A stretch of 64,000 bases of DNA from Symsagittifera roscoffensis (lineage: Eukaryota; Xenacoelomorpha; Acoela; Convolutidae). A program made the translations under genes and the position numbers. Under the pieces are notes generated by a model. That model worked only from the letters and a program-made list of their open reading frames with translations, had not been told where the DNA came from and did not search any database. Positions 29,598 to 40,555 of this stretch are shown piece by piece. Position 1 is the first letter of the stretch. Each line of letters starts with the position of its first letter. Where the stretch lies: contig NW_026971649.1 in NCBI RefSeq assembly GCF_963678635.1, positions 1 to 64,000 of the forward strand, read 5' to 3'.

Positions 29598-30039
29598 TTT
29601 TTCGTTCGATGACTGTTAATATGTAATTATTAATGTGTCGAATTGGTTGATTCCAGTTGTATAGATGTACTGGTTTGTGTTTATACTGCTTTTTTATTCT
29701 TCTTTTTCCTCTTTGTGATGAATTTGAAGTTGTTTCTGAGTCAGAAAAATATAATTGATCGTGTTGTGGGTAATTTTTATCTATTGATTCTTTTAGTTTG
29801 TAGAGTTCGTCTAAACTGTTGGTTTCTGATTCTGAAAATGCGTTTCGATTTTTTGAAAATCTTTTTCGTGTTATTTGTCTTTGTTTAGTGATTATTTTTC
29901 TCTTTAGTGTTTGTCGTTTTGTTCGAATGTATCCAACTGTTTGTGTATGAGGTGTGATTACAAGGTCGTATTTTTTGTTATCTATTTCACAATTGTGTAA
30001 AACGATTGTTTGTTTATTCCCTAGGTTTTTAAATGACAT
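29572..30039 (-). CDS. Basic upstream ORF of the gypsy family
   Basis: This 155-aa ORF starts with ATG and overlaps the Gag-Pol ATG by 26 nt in another frame. It is strongly basic in the middle (TKRQTLKRKIITKQRQITRKR) and again near 110-120, with a Ser/Glu/Asp patch between. No known domain was seen. In copy B it is frameshifted after four codons. The overlap suggests termination-reinitiation or leaky scanning into Gag-Pol. A nucleic-acid-binding or regulatory role would fit the charge, but this is inference. Confidence 0.6.
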   Translation of the reverse strand: MSFKNLGNKQTIVLHNCEIDNKKYDLVITPHTQTVGYIRTKRQTLKRKIITKQRQITRKRFSKNRNAFSESETNSLDELYKLKESIDKNYPQHDQLYFSDSETTSNSSQRGKRRIKKQYKHKPVHLYNWNQPIRHINNYILTVIERKNEFNAHPR

Positions 30040-31266
30040 AAGGTTTAGGATGACGGGTGCAAAAGGTTGTTAAATGATTTCTATTTTCCTAAACTGTTAG
30101 TTCTTACGATTTTTTGGTTAGCTTAACCTGGGTCTATTTGTTTAGGGTTGGAGAGAAAAGTATATCGATTCCGAAGAATGATTTTTACTTTCTCGTGACT
30201 AGTATAAGCTAAGGTGTTAACTTACTTAATCTTACTTAGGGGTAGTGATTGTGTTCAAGGGTTGGAGAATAGTAAATCGATCCACAAGGTTCAGGTATAA
30301 TTAGAACGCGAGTAGTTCGTTAGATACTATTTTAAACTTACTAAGTCTAAGATTTATCCTGGGTCTGGTAAGAGGGGGGATCAAGTGAAGGATGAATAAC
30401 CGAAGTTCTTCACTGTTTATCCTAATTTGAATGATTAGTTTTGTTTAAAAATTTCTATTAGTCTTGGGTCTTTAGAAAGGGTTGGGTAGTGAATCGACGT
30501 TTGAGGTCGTTAGACACTAATTAAGTGGGTGGGGGAGAACAAAGTTGTTCTGTTTGATCCAAGGATAAGCCTTGATGATCAAATTTAAAATGTAATGAAG
30601 TAGAAAATGATTTAAGATCCAAGGATAAGCCTTGATGATCTGGTTTTAAAATTAAGTGACTTTAAGTTTTAATGAGGTTTTAAATTTGTGTAAAGGAAAG
30701 ATTTAGTATTTTATGATATTAGTGAGTTGATGATTGCTGTTATGTTTTAGGTGATGAAGCTGGAACAACAGGATGATTTATGATTACTAACCATTTATTG
30801 TCATGCTACTAATTTTTATTTTTATTTTCCAATAAATATTTTTCAAACATGTTTTGTATAATACTGCAGAATTTTAGGAAAACGATCTTAGATCTTTTTA
30901 TCAATCGTTATTGTATAATATTAATTTTGTTTAGCGCCTGAAATGATTTTGAAGATTTACTTCAAGGTTTTATGTTTGCAAATGGAAATCTAAATTCATT
31001 GCAAGTAGTATTCGAAATATAAAAGTTTGTTCTGGCTTTTGCCGAACTATCATGTAACTATACGGCAAGTTTCTACTTTGTCGTATGTCGTCTTTGGTTC
31101 GATGTCTTCTTCCAATTCCGGGTAGTTCTATTATGGTTCGGAATATTGGCTCGGATCTATTGAGTCGGAGAGACATTTCAATTAAATTATTGTCGTATAA
31201 CATTTTGTAAATGTTTTTGTCTAATTTCTAATCTAATTTTGGTTAATTCTAATCTAATAAGGTCTT
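30040..31266 (-). other. Copy A leader with imperfect repeats
   Basis: This 1.2-kb leader carries several loosely related blocks of about 110 bp between 30120 and 30540. They share GGGTCT, GGGTTGG and GTTAGAYAC-type phrases. A 25-bp motif occurs twice at 30556-30580 and 30616-30640 with an internal AAGG/CCTT hairpin. A 77-codon ATG frame at 30970-31203 is not conserved in copy B and is probably not a gene. Copy B lacks roughly 580 bp of this region. Confidence 0.55.
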
Positions 31267-31289
31267 GTTCGAGACTTATGGTCGCACCA
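31267..31289 (-). promoter_or_regulatory. Primer-binding site, copy A
   Basis: In element sense it begins TGGTGCGACC two nt after the 5' LTR and extends to CTCGAAC, complementary to a tRNA 3' end including T-loop residues. The primer tRNA was not identified. The pairing would need a one-base irregularity in the T-arm. The same site is at 51920-51942 in copy B. Confidence 0.6.
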
Positions 31290-31291
31290 GA

Positions 31292-31699
31292 TGAGTTAGG
31301 ACTGGAGTGTAACTCATAGAGTAATTTCGGATAGGGTACACCGTCTGCTCGTCACGCTATCTTATTTTCGGCCGGATAGATTCGTGCAACTTCTTAGTCT
31401 AATACCGATCCTAATCTTACTCTTATACTATCTAGTCTCAGGTTGTTTAACTAGTCTCTGCTAGGCTCAATAGATCTAGGGTATACTGGTTTATTGCGGC
31501 TGCTGAAGTGCTCGGGAGAGTCCAACTAATTTCTAAGTTAAATTCAAATCTCTCTGGTGCTGAAATTACAAGTAATTTTAGCACTTACAAATAAGTGGGT
31601 TGTTAGTTAGATGGATCATGATTGGTTAATATTAAATACTTTACATTGGTAAAACATTTAATTTATCCAATCATAAAATATAGTTTAGATCAGGTTCCA
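31292..31699 (-). repeat. 5' LTR of copy A
   Basis: This 408-bp repeat matches 17817-18224, with a 28-nt hairpin at 31557-31584. It is followed on the right by AAAC (31700-31703). Confidence 0.93.
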
Positions 31700-31703
31700 A
31701 AAC

Positions 31704-32888
31704 GATTTCCGAAACCGTTTGAAGATTCTGCTGACAAACTGCTGATCCGCGGCAGTCCAATCCAATGCGCAAATGTAAAAACTTGTTTTTGAATTCCACT
31801 AACGGTTGTAGACTCCGCAAATTTTGTTCCGGATTTCACAAGATTTTCTGTTTTTCGAGCAGTTTAAAGCAAGAAACTATTTTAGCTATTAGTCTAATAA
31901 CTAATTGACTTAAATAGTTGCAATGGGATCATCAAAAACATTGTATTGATTTTTTTCTCATTTTTTCCGGAGTTCCTTAAATTAAAAAAAGTGTTTTTAA
32001 TTTGTTTTCTCATTTTGTCGCAGACGTTTTCAGCTCATGAAACCAAGGGTTGATTTAGGGGAGGGGCGATTAACTTCTTAGGATGATAACAACCTCGCCG
32101 ACAAATTGATTTTCGTTTGAAATACGGAGTCCATCGTCGATCGAAAAATTTTTTTTTCACTTTGGCTGAATCGCTCTGCTTTTTTAAAAAAAATTAGTCG
32201 CGGTCACATACCTCATTGTTTCTTAATTGAATCTTTTTTGAATACAAAATCATTTTCTCAGTGCCGATTAAACGTTTTGTTTATTAGATTAATTGATTTC
32301 TTTCCATTAATTTTATACAATTTTAGGATCAATTGAGCAATCTTCCCCCCCATTCTCGCGTGGGGGAAGGATTGCTCAATAGGTACTTGAGACATGTTTA
32401 TAACCACTTCAAACTTGTTTGAATGACATGAAATCATAAATCAGGTTCTTCAATGATAGTGGAACGTCAAATTTACAATATCATAGCTCAAAAATTACAC
32501 ACAGAGTGAAAAAAGCAAAAAATAAAAACTAAGGCGATTTGGGTCGCATAAAGCGCCTTTTTTCTGTCCTAAATGGAGAAAAAACAATTTTAATGTGCTG
32601 CGGAGAACATTTTTTAATGTTCAGATAAAAGGCTAGAGCACTAACCAGGGTAAGTCGCTTTCCTCGATGAGGCCATGGTCGCACAAACAAAAATTTGCAA
32701 AAAATTTTTTGAAAAATTTTCGATTTTTTTCTTTTTCATTTTTTTTCTCGAAACTCATAAAATAATTTTGACTCGATCGATTGATAGCGTGCTACGAACA
32801 CATTAATCATGTACTTGCGTTTGCTGACGTCTCTTTGTAGCGTTTTGCCGTTTTTGCTGAGGGGGGGAGATAGCTCAATTGGCCATTA
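31704..32888. other. Host DNA between copies A and B
   Basis: 31735-31960 continues the roughly 450-bp tandem repeat interrupted by copy A. At about 32328-32381 an inverted repeat pairs CAATTGAGCAATCTTCCCCC with GGGGGAAGGATTGCTCAAT. A related motif, GGGGGGAGATAGCTCAATTG, is at about 32862-32881 next to copy B. No gene was seen. Confidence 0.55.
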
Positions 32889-32892
32889 CAGG

Positions 32893-33301
32893 TGAGTTAG
32901 GTCCGATGTGGTTAACTCATAGAGTAATTTCGGATAGGGTACACCGTCTGCTCGTCACGCTATCTTATTTTCGGCCGGATAGATTCGTGCAACTTCTTAC
33001 TCTAATACCGATCCTAATCTTACTCTTATATCTACTAGTCTCAGGGTGTTTAACTAGTCTCTGCTAGGCTCAATAGATCTAGAGTATACTGGCTTATTGC
33101 ATCCGCTGAAGTTCTCTTGGAGAGGCAACTGATTTCTAAGTTAAATTCAAATCTTTCTGGTGCTGAAATTACAAGTAATTTCAGCACATACAATAAAGTG
33201 GGTTGTTAGTTGGATGAATTATGATTGGTTAATATTAAATATTTTACAGTGGTAAATATCTAATTTATCCAATAATAAAATGTAGTTTAGATCCGGTTCC
33301 A
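32893..33301 (-). repeat. 3' LTR of copy B
   Basis: This LTR is about 409 bp with TG...CA ends and a different start block from copy A (GGTCCGATGTGG). It contains a perfect 28-nt inverted repeat at 33160-33187 (13-bp arms, AA loop). Confidence 0.92.
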
Positions 33302-35887
33302 CCCATCCGGGGTTTACAGAAGTTTTTAGAACTATCTTTCTTCTCTGCAATTTGAAGGATGGATGATGAACGTTGGTATTTGGCGAACATCATTTTCTTA
33401 TCCGGTTCTTCTTGAGGAAGAACGTTCCAGGACGCTGGAATCAGGGATAGGAAGTTATTATTGCGTCCGTCATTCGACAACGACTGTGATCCCCAATGAA
33501 ATCAATCCGATTTCAAAATGGTTTGCTATGTCAGGTTTTTCTGCATTAGCAGAGAACTGTTTTGTGTGCAGCCTCGTCTGGGAATGGCGTGAAGATCGTG
33601 TTTGGAAGGGATGCCTTGTAACTCGGATCTGTACGTATACTTGAGCATCGAGGTCGTCATTGGTCTAGTTCAATGAGGTCCTTTTCTGCGAAGTCAAGTC
33701 GTACTCTAAATCCTTTGAGTCGTGATTAAGGACGGCATGTCGGTTGTGTTTAGCCATTCTTTTGTGCGAGTGTGATGGGATCATCTAGTCTTTGGATGTT
33801 CGTCTTTGTTGTTGTGTATGATCTATATACTGCAAAGTATGATTTACATTTTATAAAGTTATTGTTAATTTGGTTTTTTAATCATGAACTTAGTTAGTCA
33901 TTTTCACAAAAGCGTGTTTGTTTTAGTTCAGTTATTTGGAAGAGTTACTCACCCTTGAGTACCTCTTATTAAAAATAGAAGTGTGGTCACAAAGCGTGGA
34001 TGTAGCGCGGTGGGTTAGGCCGGCTATAGAGCATGCTCAGGACGTCCTTCTCTGGTGGGTTAGGCCAGGAGTGGGAGTATGATTGCATGCTGTTTCTTTG
34101 AGAGATCCTGTTTTGTGATAACGTTTTATGTTGGTTTTGTGTTGGTCTTTCTTATGTTACTTTGGTTGTGTCCTTTTTTCAAAAATCAAATTGTTTTTGG
34201 TATGGGTTTGTCTTGCAATTTTTTGTGTTTTATTATTTCTTTCTTAGACTTCATAATCGTCTTCAAAAGAATAAATTATCCAGTTTCAAGCTGGGTTAAT
34301 CCGGTTTGGGTACCGTTGGTTTTCTTTTCTTAGTCATGCTGTTATTTTATGATTTGTGGTGTTTAGTGAGCTGCGTTGGTTAGTTTGGTTTAGTATATAA
34401 TTCCTTTCCAACCGGGTTAAAGGAAAGTTTGAAACTTGTTATCGTGTGTTAGAGTTGTTTATAGTGAAAGCTTGAAACTTAAAATCATTATTTAAACAAT
34501 TCTTCGTGGGCGAGCTGTGCGAGTTTGGATAGAATTCTTGTGCGAATGAATAAAAGTATTGGAAAGGTTAGTACTGCTTTCTCATTTTCTGAATTTATTG
34601 AATTGAATTTGAATTTTACTGCGTTTTTGGGGAAGTTTAAAATAATAAATTTTCATTGTAATTAATTTTACTGCTTCGTGGGGAAATAATTTATAAATGA
34701 AATTACTACAAGGGGTATGAATTTTACTACATCATTTAGTGCTAAAGATTCAGGAGTTTAAATATAATTTAACAAGTTTGTGTTTTTATTTGTCTTTTTC
34801 TGTTTGTAGATGATTGTGGTGTGAAGACTAAAAGAATAAATCAAACATTGATAAAAAATGGTTAGCATACATTTGAATTTATTAGTTAAAAATATTTTAA
34901 TTTATAGTTACCTTATTTTTCTGGGAAAAAGCCGTGAGGTAAGATGTCGTGAATTATGTCTGATGTTGTTAGTAACTTGGCTAGTGTGGGAATTGTCGAG
35001 GTGTTAGTGTTGTGGTTAGTCTATATAACATGTTCTTATTTTTCTCGATACTTTCAGTAGTGTTAGCTAATGGTAGGCAGAGGGGGTTAGTATAATGATA
35101 ATTCTATGATTTTAGTTTGCAGCAGTGGCCAAAGCAATTGAAGTGCCTTGATGGTGTTTAGTTCTTCTGTGCCTACTGCAAACTCGTAAGGTGTGTTTTG
35201 GATGAAGTTATATATTTTATGGTTATATTTAGTATTTGTGAATGAATTCTAATATAGGTATTTCAATAGGTGTGATGAATTCATGCGGGACAAGGAAAAG
35301 TCTTGATTCTTCGGCGTTGAAGGTCTTTGTGATGGGACAGAATATATAAAATTGGGTAACTGGGTCATAGTTGCGGAGGATGCCGTGTAGGTTAGTATCT
35401 TTAACGCAATATGTAAAATTTAGAAAAAATTGTGACGTGTATTTTGAGTTAAGAAACTGAAAACGATGGTGAGGTCGCCTTGATGGGGTATGCAAATCAA
35501 AATGATTTTGTATAAAACGAAAAACGATAATATGTATAAGTGTGCGTTTGTTTAGTGCGTAACATAAGATTGTGGGAACAGTGCAAATCGCGTTCCTGTG
35601 GTGAAAGAAAATGAAAGGTTAGGGAAAATAACTGAAATTTATCATAAAAGCTCTCGTATGCTTAAATATCAACTAGTGATTCGGAAATAATATGATCATG
35701 CTTTCTATCAAAAATATTGAGTGTAAATACGTATGATGTTTTGATGAAAAATTTTTCTGTTAGTTGCGGGTTTGCGAAGCGGTCTTCATCTAAAAATTGA
35801 TCTTGATTAGGGCGGATGATATTATGATCGTAGTGTTCTATTGCAAAATTGTTAGCTCGGGGTGCGGTGAATGTTTTTAATAATTTT
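33302..35887 (-). other. Copy B distal 3' region
   Basis: 33302-33800 aligns to the copy A 3' untranslated region. Beyond that it is present only in B. It contains an 88-codon ATG frame at 35229-35495 of unknown nature. It also has loosely repeated AATTTTACTGC phrases (34611-34740), a plus-strand A-box-like phrase, TAGCGCGGTGGG, near 34003 and a repeated GGTGGGTTAGGCC (about 34009 and 34054). A 108-bp block at 34995-35103 is repeated at 35910-36015. Confidence 0.5.
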
Positions 35888-36829
35888 TTATATCCAACGT
35901 AAGTAAACTGTCGAGGTGTTAGTGTTGTTTAGTCTATATAACATGTTCTTGTTTTTCTCGATGCTTTCAGTAGTGTTAGCTAATGGTAGGCAGAGGGGGT
36001 TAGTATAATGATAATAAGCTGTCCAATGGAGTGTTGGCATTAAAACGTGCTCATCAACGAAGTTGCGTGTATCGTTAGTAATGGTAGATGTATTTAATGT
36101 ATATTGCGGAAATGATGGTAGGGTGATTTCTAGAAAATTTTTTGTATTTGTGTGTTCCGGGTGATTGATGTATTCTCGGGCTGTTCCGGGTTCGGTTGGG
36201 AATGGGTGATTTGGGAATTTTCGTTTAAAAGTGCGATAAGCTCGGTGAGTTCTGGTAGGTGTTTCGGTGGATGTGGGTGATTGTGCTAATGATGGAGTGT
36301 AAGCTGAGGAGGGTGTGGGGGTAGGTGGATTTGAGGATGTTATTGTGGATGATAGTTGATGTATTGTAAGGGTGTTGGGGTGTTTTAATTGTTGTTGTAA
36401 AGTAATAAAATTACCAAGCTCCTGGGAAATTTGGAGGGTATCTGGGGAATTATTATATGATCTGTCGGAATGAAGTGGAGAATAGGTTGAGGTTACTTGG
36501 GAAGCATAAGAAGGAGTGGAAATGGATGGGAGTGGATGACTTGATGGGATTGGTTGAAAAGGGGGTTTTGAAAAAACTGAGGAGTTGGTCTGGGTAGTAT
36601 AGGTAGAGGGAGATGGTTCGGATTCTGCAAATTCGTCGGGGGTTTCTACATTAGCGTTATTAAATTGTGAGATAGTATGAAAAACTGAAATATCTGAGTT
36701 AGTATCAGAATTCGTGCTTGATGATATATTAACAATTGGAAAATTGGGTGGTGGGAAAGCAAAAAAGGTATTATTGGGATTGGAGTTTGAGGTTGGCTGG
36801 GTGGGAATTTGAGCAATGGAGGTATCCAA
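35888..36829 (-). pseudogene. Pro/Ser/Thr-rich frame after env, copy B
   Basis: A 313-codon open frame has no ATG at its start (the first usable codon is TTG). It lies in the same frame as the ORF before it, separated by one TGA at 36839-36841. The product is P/S/T-rich with a more ordered end. It could be the C-terminal extension of the preceding ORF broken by one stop, or a separate gene. It is absent from copy A. No family was recognised. Confidence 0.4.
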
Positions 36830-36838
36830 GTTGTCGGC

Positions 36839-37318
36839 TCATCGTGGGCTAAAAAAATGATTATTTTGAGGTTGAAAGGTTGTGGTGTGAGGTTGTTCTA
36901 TAACTTGTTCATATGTATTATCATTTTGTGAATGATTTGTCATTATGTGCTGAATAGGGCTTTGTGTTGTACGTGATCTAAAATTTGGGTTATTTGTGAT
37001 TGCTAGGTTTCGAAAATTTCGGGGAACTAATGATAATGGATGGTTTTGTGGTAGGGTTGGTATCTGTGGTGCTGTAGTTGTTGTATCTACATTATTATGT
37101 TCTTCGTTATATGTGTTTGGTCTTGTGGATATTTTTGTATTATATTCTTTTATTTGTGCATCTAAAAATATTTTGTTAATTGATGATGAAAAAATTCCAA
37201 AAAATGCTGCAATTCGTATACGTGCTACACTTGCTTGTCGGTTTACTTGTGTGTGTATAGCGCATGTGTTATAGATTCTTTTTAACAGTGAGAAAAGAAG
37301 TTCTATAAAATTAAACAT
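36839..37318 (-). pseudogene. Env-distal ORF with hydrophobic segment, copy B
   Basis: This 159-codon frame begins with ATG and follows an in-frame TAA about 50 nt upstream that terminates the env-like frame. The first 60 residues contain hydrophobic stretches (FIELLFSLL; IRIAAFFGIFSS), possibly the membrane anchor of the envelope protein. The rest is polar. If the TAA is a late mutation, this is the envelope C-terminus. Confidence 0.4.
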
Positions 37319-37352
37319 GGCGTATGGGATAGTTAATTTTTCTAAGATTTAA

Positions 37353-39454
37353 TAGGGCCATTCTAGAAAAGCTAAAATTTCATTCTTTAGGGTGACAAAA
37401 CTGAAAATATTAATAGTTGAAATATCTTGTGGTCTGTATTTTTCACCGTTCAAATATATGTAGTCTTTAATATCTTTAAAATATCCGCTTTAGTCTTGTG
37501 TATAAATGTCTGCAAATCCTGGGTAGTGGAGGTTGGCTGGATCTATAATAATATATTCAGCAAGTTTTCTTAAATTTTGGTCAATTGATTGCCGTTGTAT
37601 CGTGTCCATTTGTGTTAATAATTCCTGAAACTGTTGTGTTCTAATGTGATGTTGGATATCAGATTTAGAATATATTCCAATTGATTGTAAATCAATATTT
37701 GGATTACGAGCAATAGCTCTGATGCTTTCGGGTGACAATTTTTTGAGTGATTGCATTAATGTAGGGTATGGTGTAAGGAGATAGTATTTATCTTCGTCAG
37801 GGTTTAATTGTACTATCTTGTGGCTATTGTTTGATCCACATGGGACTGCGGTATCCCAAAAATATGTTCGTCTTGAAAGTGTGTCGACAAAATGTACTTT
37901 ATTTTTATAAAATATGGGGATTTTTTATAACAACGTTTGTCTTCAAAAACATATAATGGTGATATTTTTTTGGTGCAAGTATAAAACCATAAAATGTTTC
38001 CTTCATAGTCAAGAAAATTTGATCTGTTTCCTGATAATGAGTCTCCTGCGTAAGGTATTTTTAGTACTGCTAGTGCGAGTGATTGTAGGATTTGTGTTCT
38101 TTCTAAATCGCATAGTTGATGGAGTGTTTCTAATTCAGAATTGTATAGTGTAATTTCATGTCCAAGTCGATATCATATTGAATATTACCAAAATAGGTGC
38201 TATTCATTAGTGATAATTCTTGTAAACGTGTGCTTTTACTGTCATATGGTTTTAGTTTTCCACCAGGTTGACCTGTGCTTTTATAAAAGTTAACTGGTAC
38301 GTAGGATGTTCCTTCGTTAATAGGGTGACTTGTGGCATAATGGTCAAACTTTATTTTTCCAGTGGTCATGCCGAAACCTTTTTCGTATTCGACAAGTATT
38401 TCAGAGTATTGTGTTTTATAAAGTGGATTGCCAGATTTACATGCAAATTCTGTTTCTTGATAGACTTGGAAACGTGTTAATTTATTTTCTAATCATGAAT
38501 GCTTTTGAAATCATTGCTTTGTTTACGAGATGGGTTTACTTGTTCGTTTGGGATTGATTCAATAAAATGTTTTTCATGAAATTTTATCATTCGAGCGTGT
38601 ATTTTTGCTACTTGAAATGTTGTGCATGTGTCTTCGGGAAACCAAACAATTGTTGCTTGGGTCCTTTTTGTAGGGTCACAAAAACCTTGATCATTTTTGC
38701 AAAGTAATCTAATTCCTTGATAGATCATGGTGTTATCAGTTGAATCTCGTGTGAGTTGTATTTTTTCAAGTTGTATTTTCCAATCGAAAAACATTATTTG
38801 TTGATATCCTTTAATTTTTGTGTCTGCTTTGCAGTTTGAAGGGTCATTTATTCCAATATGTGGTATCCAGTGTTTATCGTGTATGTCATAAGTCAATCTT
38901 CCGTGTGCGCCGTTATATGGATAACTTCGTCTAATTTAATATGTCCTTGATATCGTTCAAGTTCTGCTTGATGTACAGAATCGGCAAAGACTTGAAAATT
39001 TACTATTTTTCTGTATGTGTTTTTATTTCTTGTTAGATTTAGTCTGAGTAATTTGTTTTTACAATTGTCGGGGTTTAGATTTAAAAGTCTTTCAATGTTA
39101 CTCTGGTAAAACGATTCGTGGTCAAGTCGGTTTTTATTTCCGTTTGAAACTTGTGAACAATGTACTCTCTTTTCGGAAAAGGTTGCTGTAAACTTTTTTC
39201 CTGTGACTGTTGTTGCTCGGGCTTTTGAATACAGTGTTGCTATCACATTTTTAGTTTCTATAGCTTGTGGTTCTGTTTCGCATTATGATACTTGATTTAT
39301 TGCATATTTGTGTAGTGTTTTCTGTTCGTTTTCTTCACAATCATAGTGTTACTAATAAATCCTGGAATCCTGTGCGAGGAGAAGGATTTGTGTTTTGATC
39401 GGAAAATGTTAGAAAAAAGATTTGTTGAAATGATAATATTTTTAGAATATACAT
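37353..39454 (-). pseudogene. env: Chuvirus-like envelope glycoprotein, copy B
   Basis: Fragments in at least three frames (39246-38893, 38896-38489, 38369-38130, 37756-37490) form a broken envelope gene starting at ATG 39454. Features typical of chuvirus-type glycoproteins are a signal peptide, spaced cysteines, a D-P-T-x-R-T-Q segment followed by E-D-T-C, and a Y-Q-E-T-E-F-A-C segment. A 2-nt deletion occurs near 39350 and further shifts near 38890 and 38480. The protein would mediate membrane fusion if intact. Here it is inactive. The family assignment is from pattern memory. Confidence 0.6.
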
Positions 39455-40555
39455 GTGTATGATAATCCTGAGTATGGGTTATAAAATGTTATGTAACCAA
39501 TTGTGTTTTTCGTATATCTATCGTATTTGTATATTACTTCAGTGGTTATAAATGGTGGCGGTAGTGATTGAGCTGTTATATTTGGTGGATTTAATGGGCA
39601 GGGTTGTTGAACAATATTAATAAGTTTGATTGTGATTTCAAATTTTAATTGGAGACTATTTTGTTGAAGTATTTGAATATTGTGTTCTTGAATATCTTCG
39701 TGGATATCTTGTCTATATTGTAATCTATTGAGTGCCCAACTGTGGAGTCGGTTACTTTCGTGATGTTGTCCAGATAATGGGGGAGGTGCTACGAATGTGT
39801 TCCAATCTAATCGTGAAGGGGTATTTGATGATGATTGTTCTCGATATCTGGCGTCGAGGTTATTTGGAAAATTTAAAGGGAAAAGTGTCGGTGAGATTTG
39901 ACCTAATGATGGTGTTGACGGGAGTGATAATGTTTCTGGTAATGATGATAGTGTTGTATCAGAAGAGATATCTATTGGATCATTTACCAAGTTTAGTTCG
40001 CCTTGTGTATATGAGTGTGTTGCCCAATATGGTAGTCGTGCGGTGGGATTGGGGGGTTTAAAAGTGTTTTCACGTATTTGTTCAGATGTTGGTGTTGAAC
40101 CCAACTAATCTGAGGGTATACTTGAGGTGCTGCGTTGTGAAGGAGTGGGGGAGTTTTTGGTAATGTACTATTTGGATTTTCTGAAGTAGTTGGTGTGGGT
40201 GATTGGGGTATATCAAAATGAACTCTAGGGGTTTGAAAATTTCTATTTCTTCGTGGATGTATAATTTGTCTATTTATTTCGACTGTGTTTTGATTTTGGC
40301 TAATGTTTCTTATTCGATTTAAGTCTTGTGGTAATGGGGGGTATAAATTATATGTTGGTTCACTTAGGGGTGCTCGTCGCTGAACTGGTTCTAATGGTTC
40401 AGACAAGCGAGCGTGTCGTTCTTCGAAAATGTATGGGTTATCTTGGAAAGAAAATCGTGTGGATGTTTGGGGGTTTTGAGTAGTTGTGGGTATGATTCGA
40501 TTTTCTTGGGAGGATGTCGGTGAAGACTGATGTTGTGGTGGTTGGTTAGCAATTT
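39442..40555 (-). pseudogene. Copy B version of the no-ATG frame
   Basis: It is collinear with 19217-20353 of copy A. It is also without ATG, with TTG at two positions where A has TTA. A one-base shift near 40145 and a TAG at 40105-40107 (TAC in A) break it. The 3' part still ends overlapping the env ATG. Confidence 0.6.

Larger units (their letters stand above)
17817..31699 (-). mobile_element. Ty3/gypsy retrotransposon with env remnant, copy A
   Basis: The element is 13,883 bp and flanked by AAAC (17813-17816 and 31700-31703). LTRs of 408 bp differ at only about two positions that I can see, so it is young. In element order it has a 5' LTR, a primer-binding site, a 1.2-kb leader, a basic ORF, Gag-Pol, two hydrophobic mini-ORFs, a long frame without ATG, a truncated env and a 3' LTR. 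Compared with copy B it lacks about 5.1 kb of the 3' region. Confidence 0.93.

Noticed and set aside
30970-31203. 77-codon leader ORF in copy A
   Set aside because: The start and most of the region are missing from copy B and no motif is present.
34000-34080. tRNA-derived SINE in copy B
   Set aside because: TAGCGCGGTGGG fits an A box, but no B-box sequence follows within a suitable distance.
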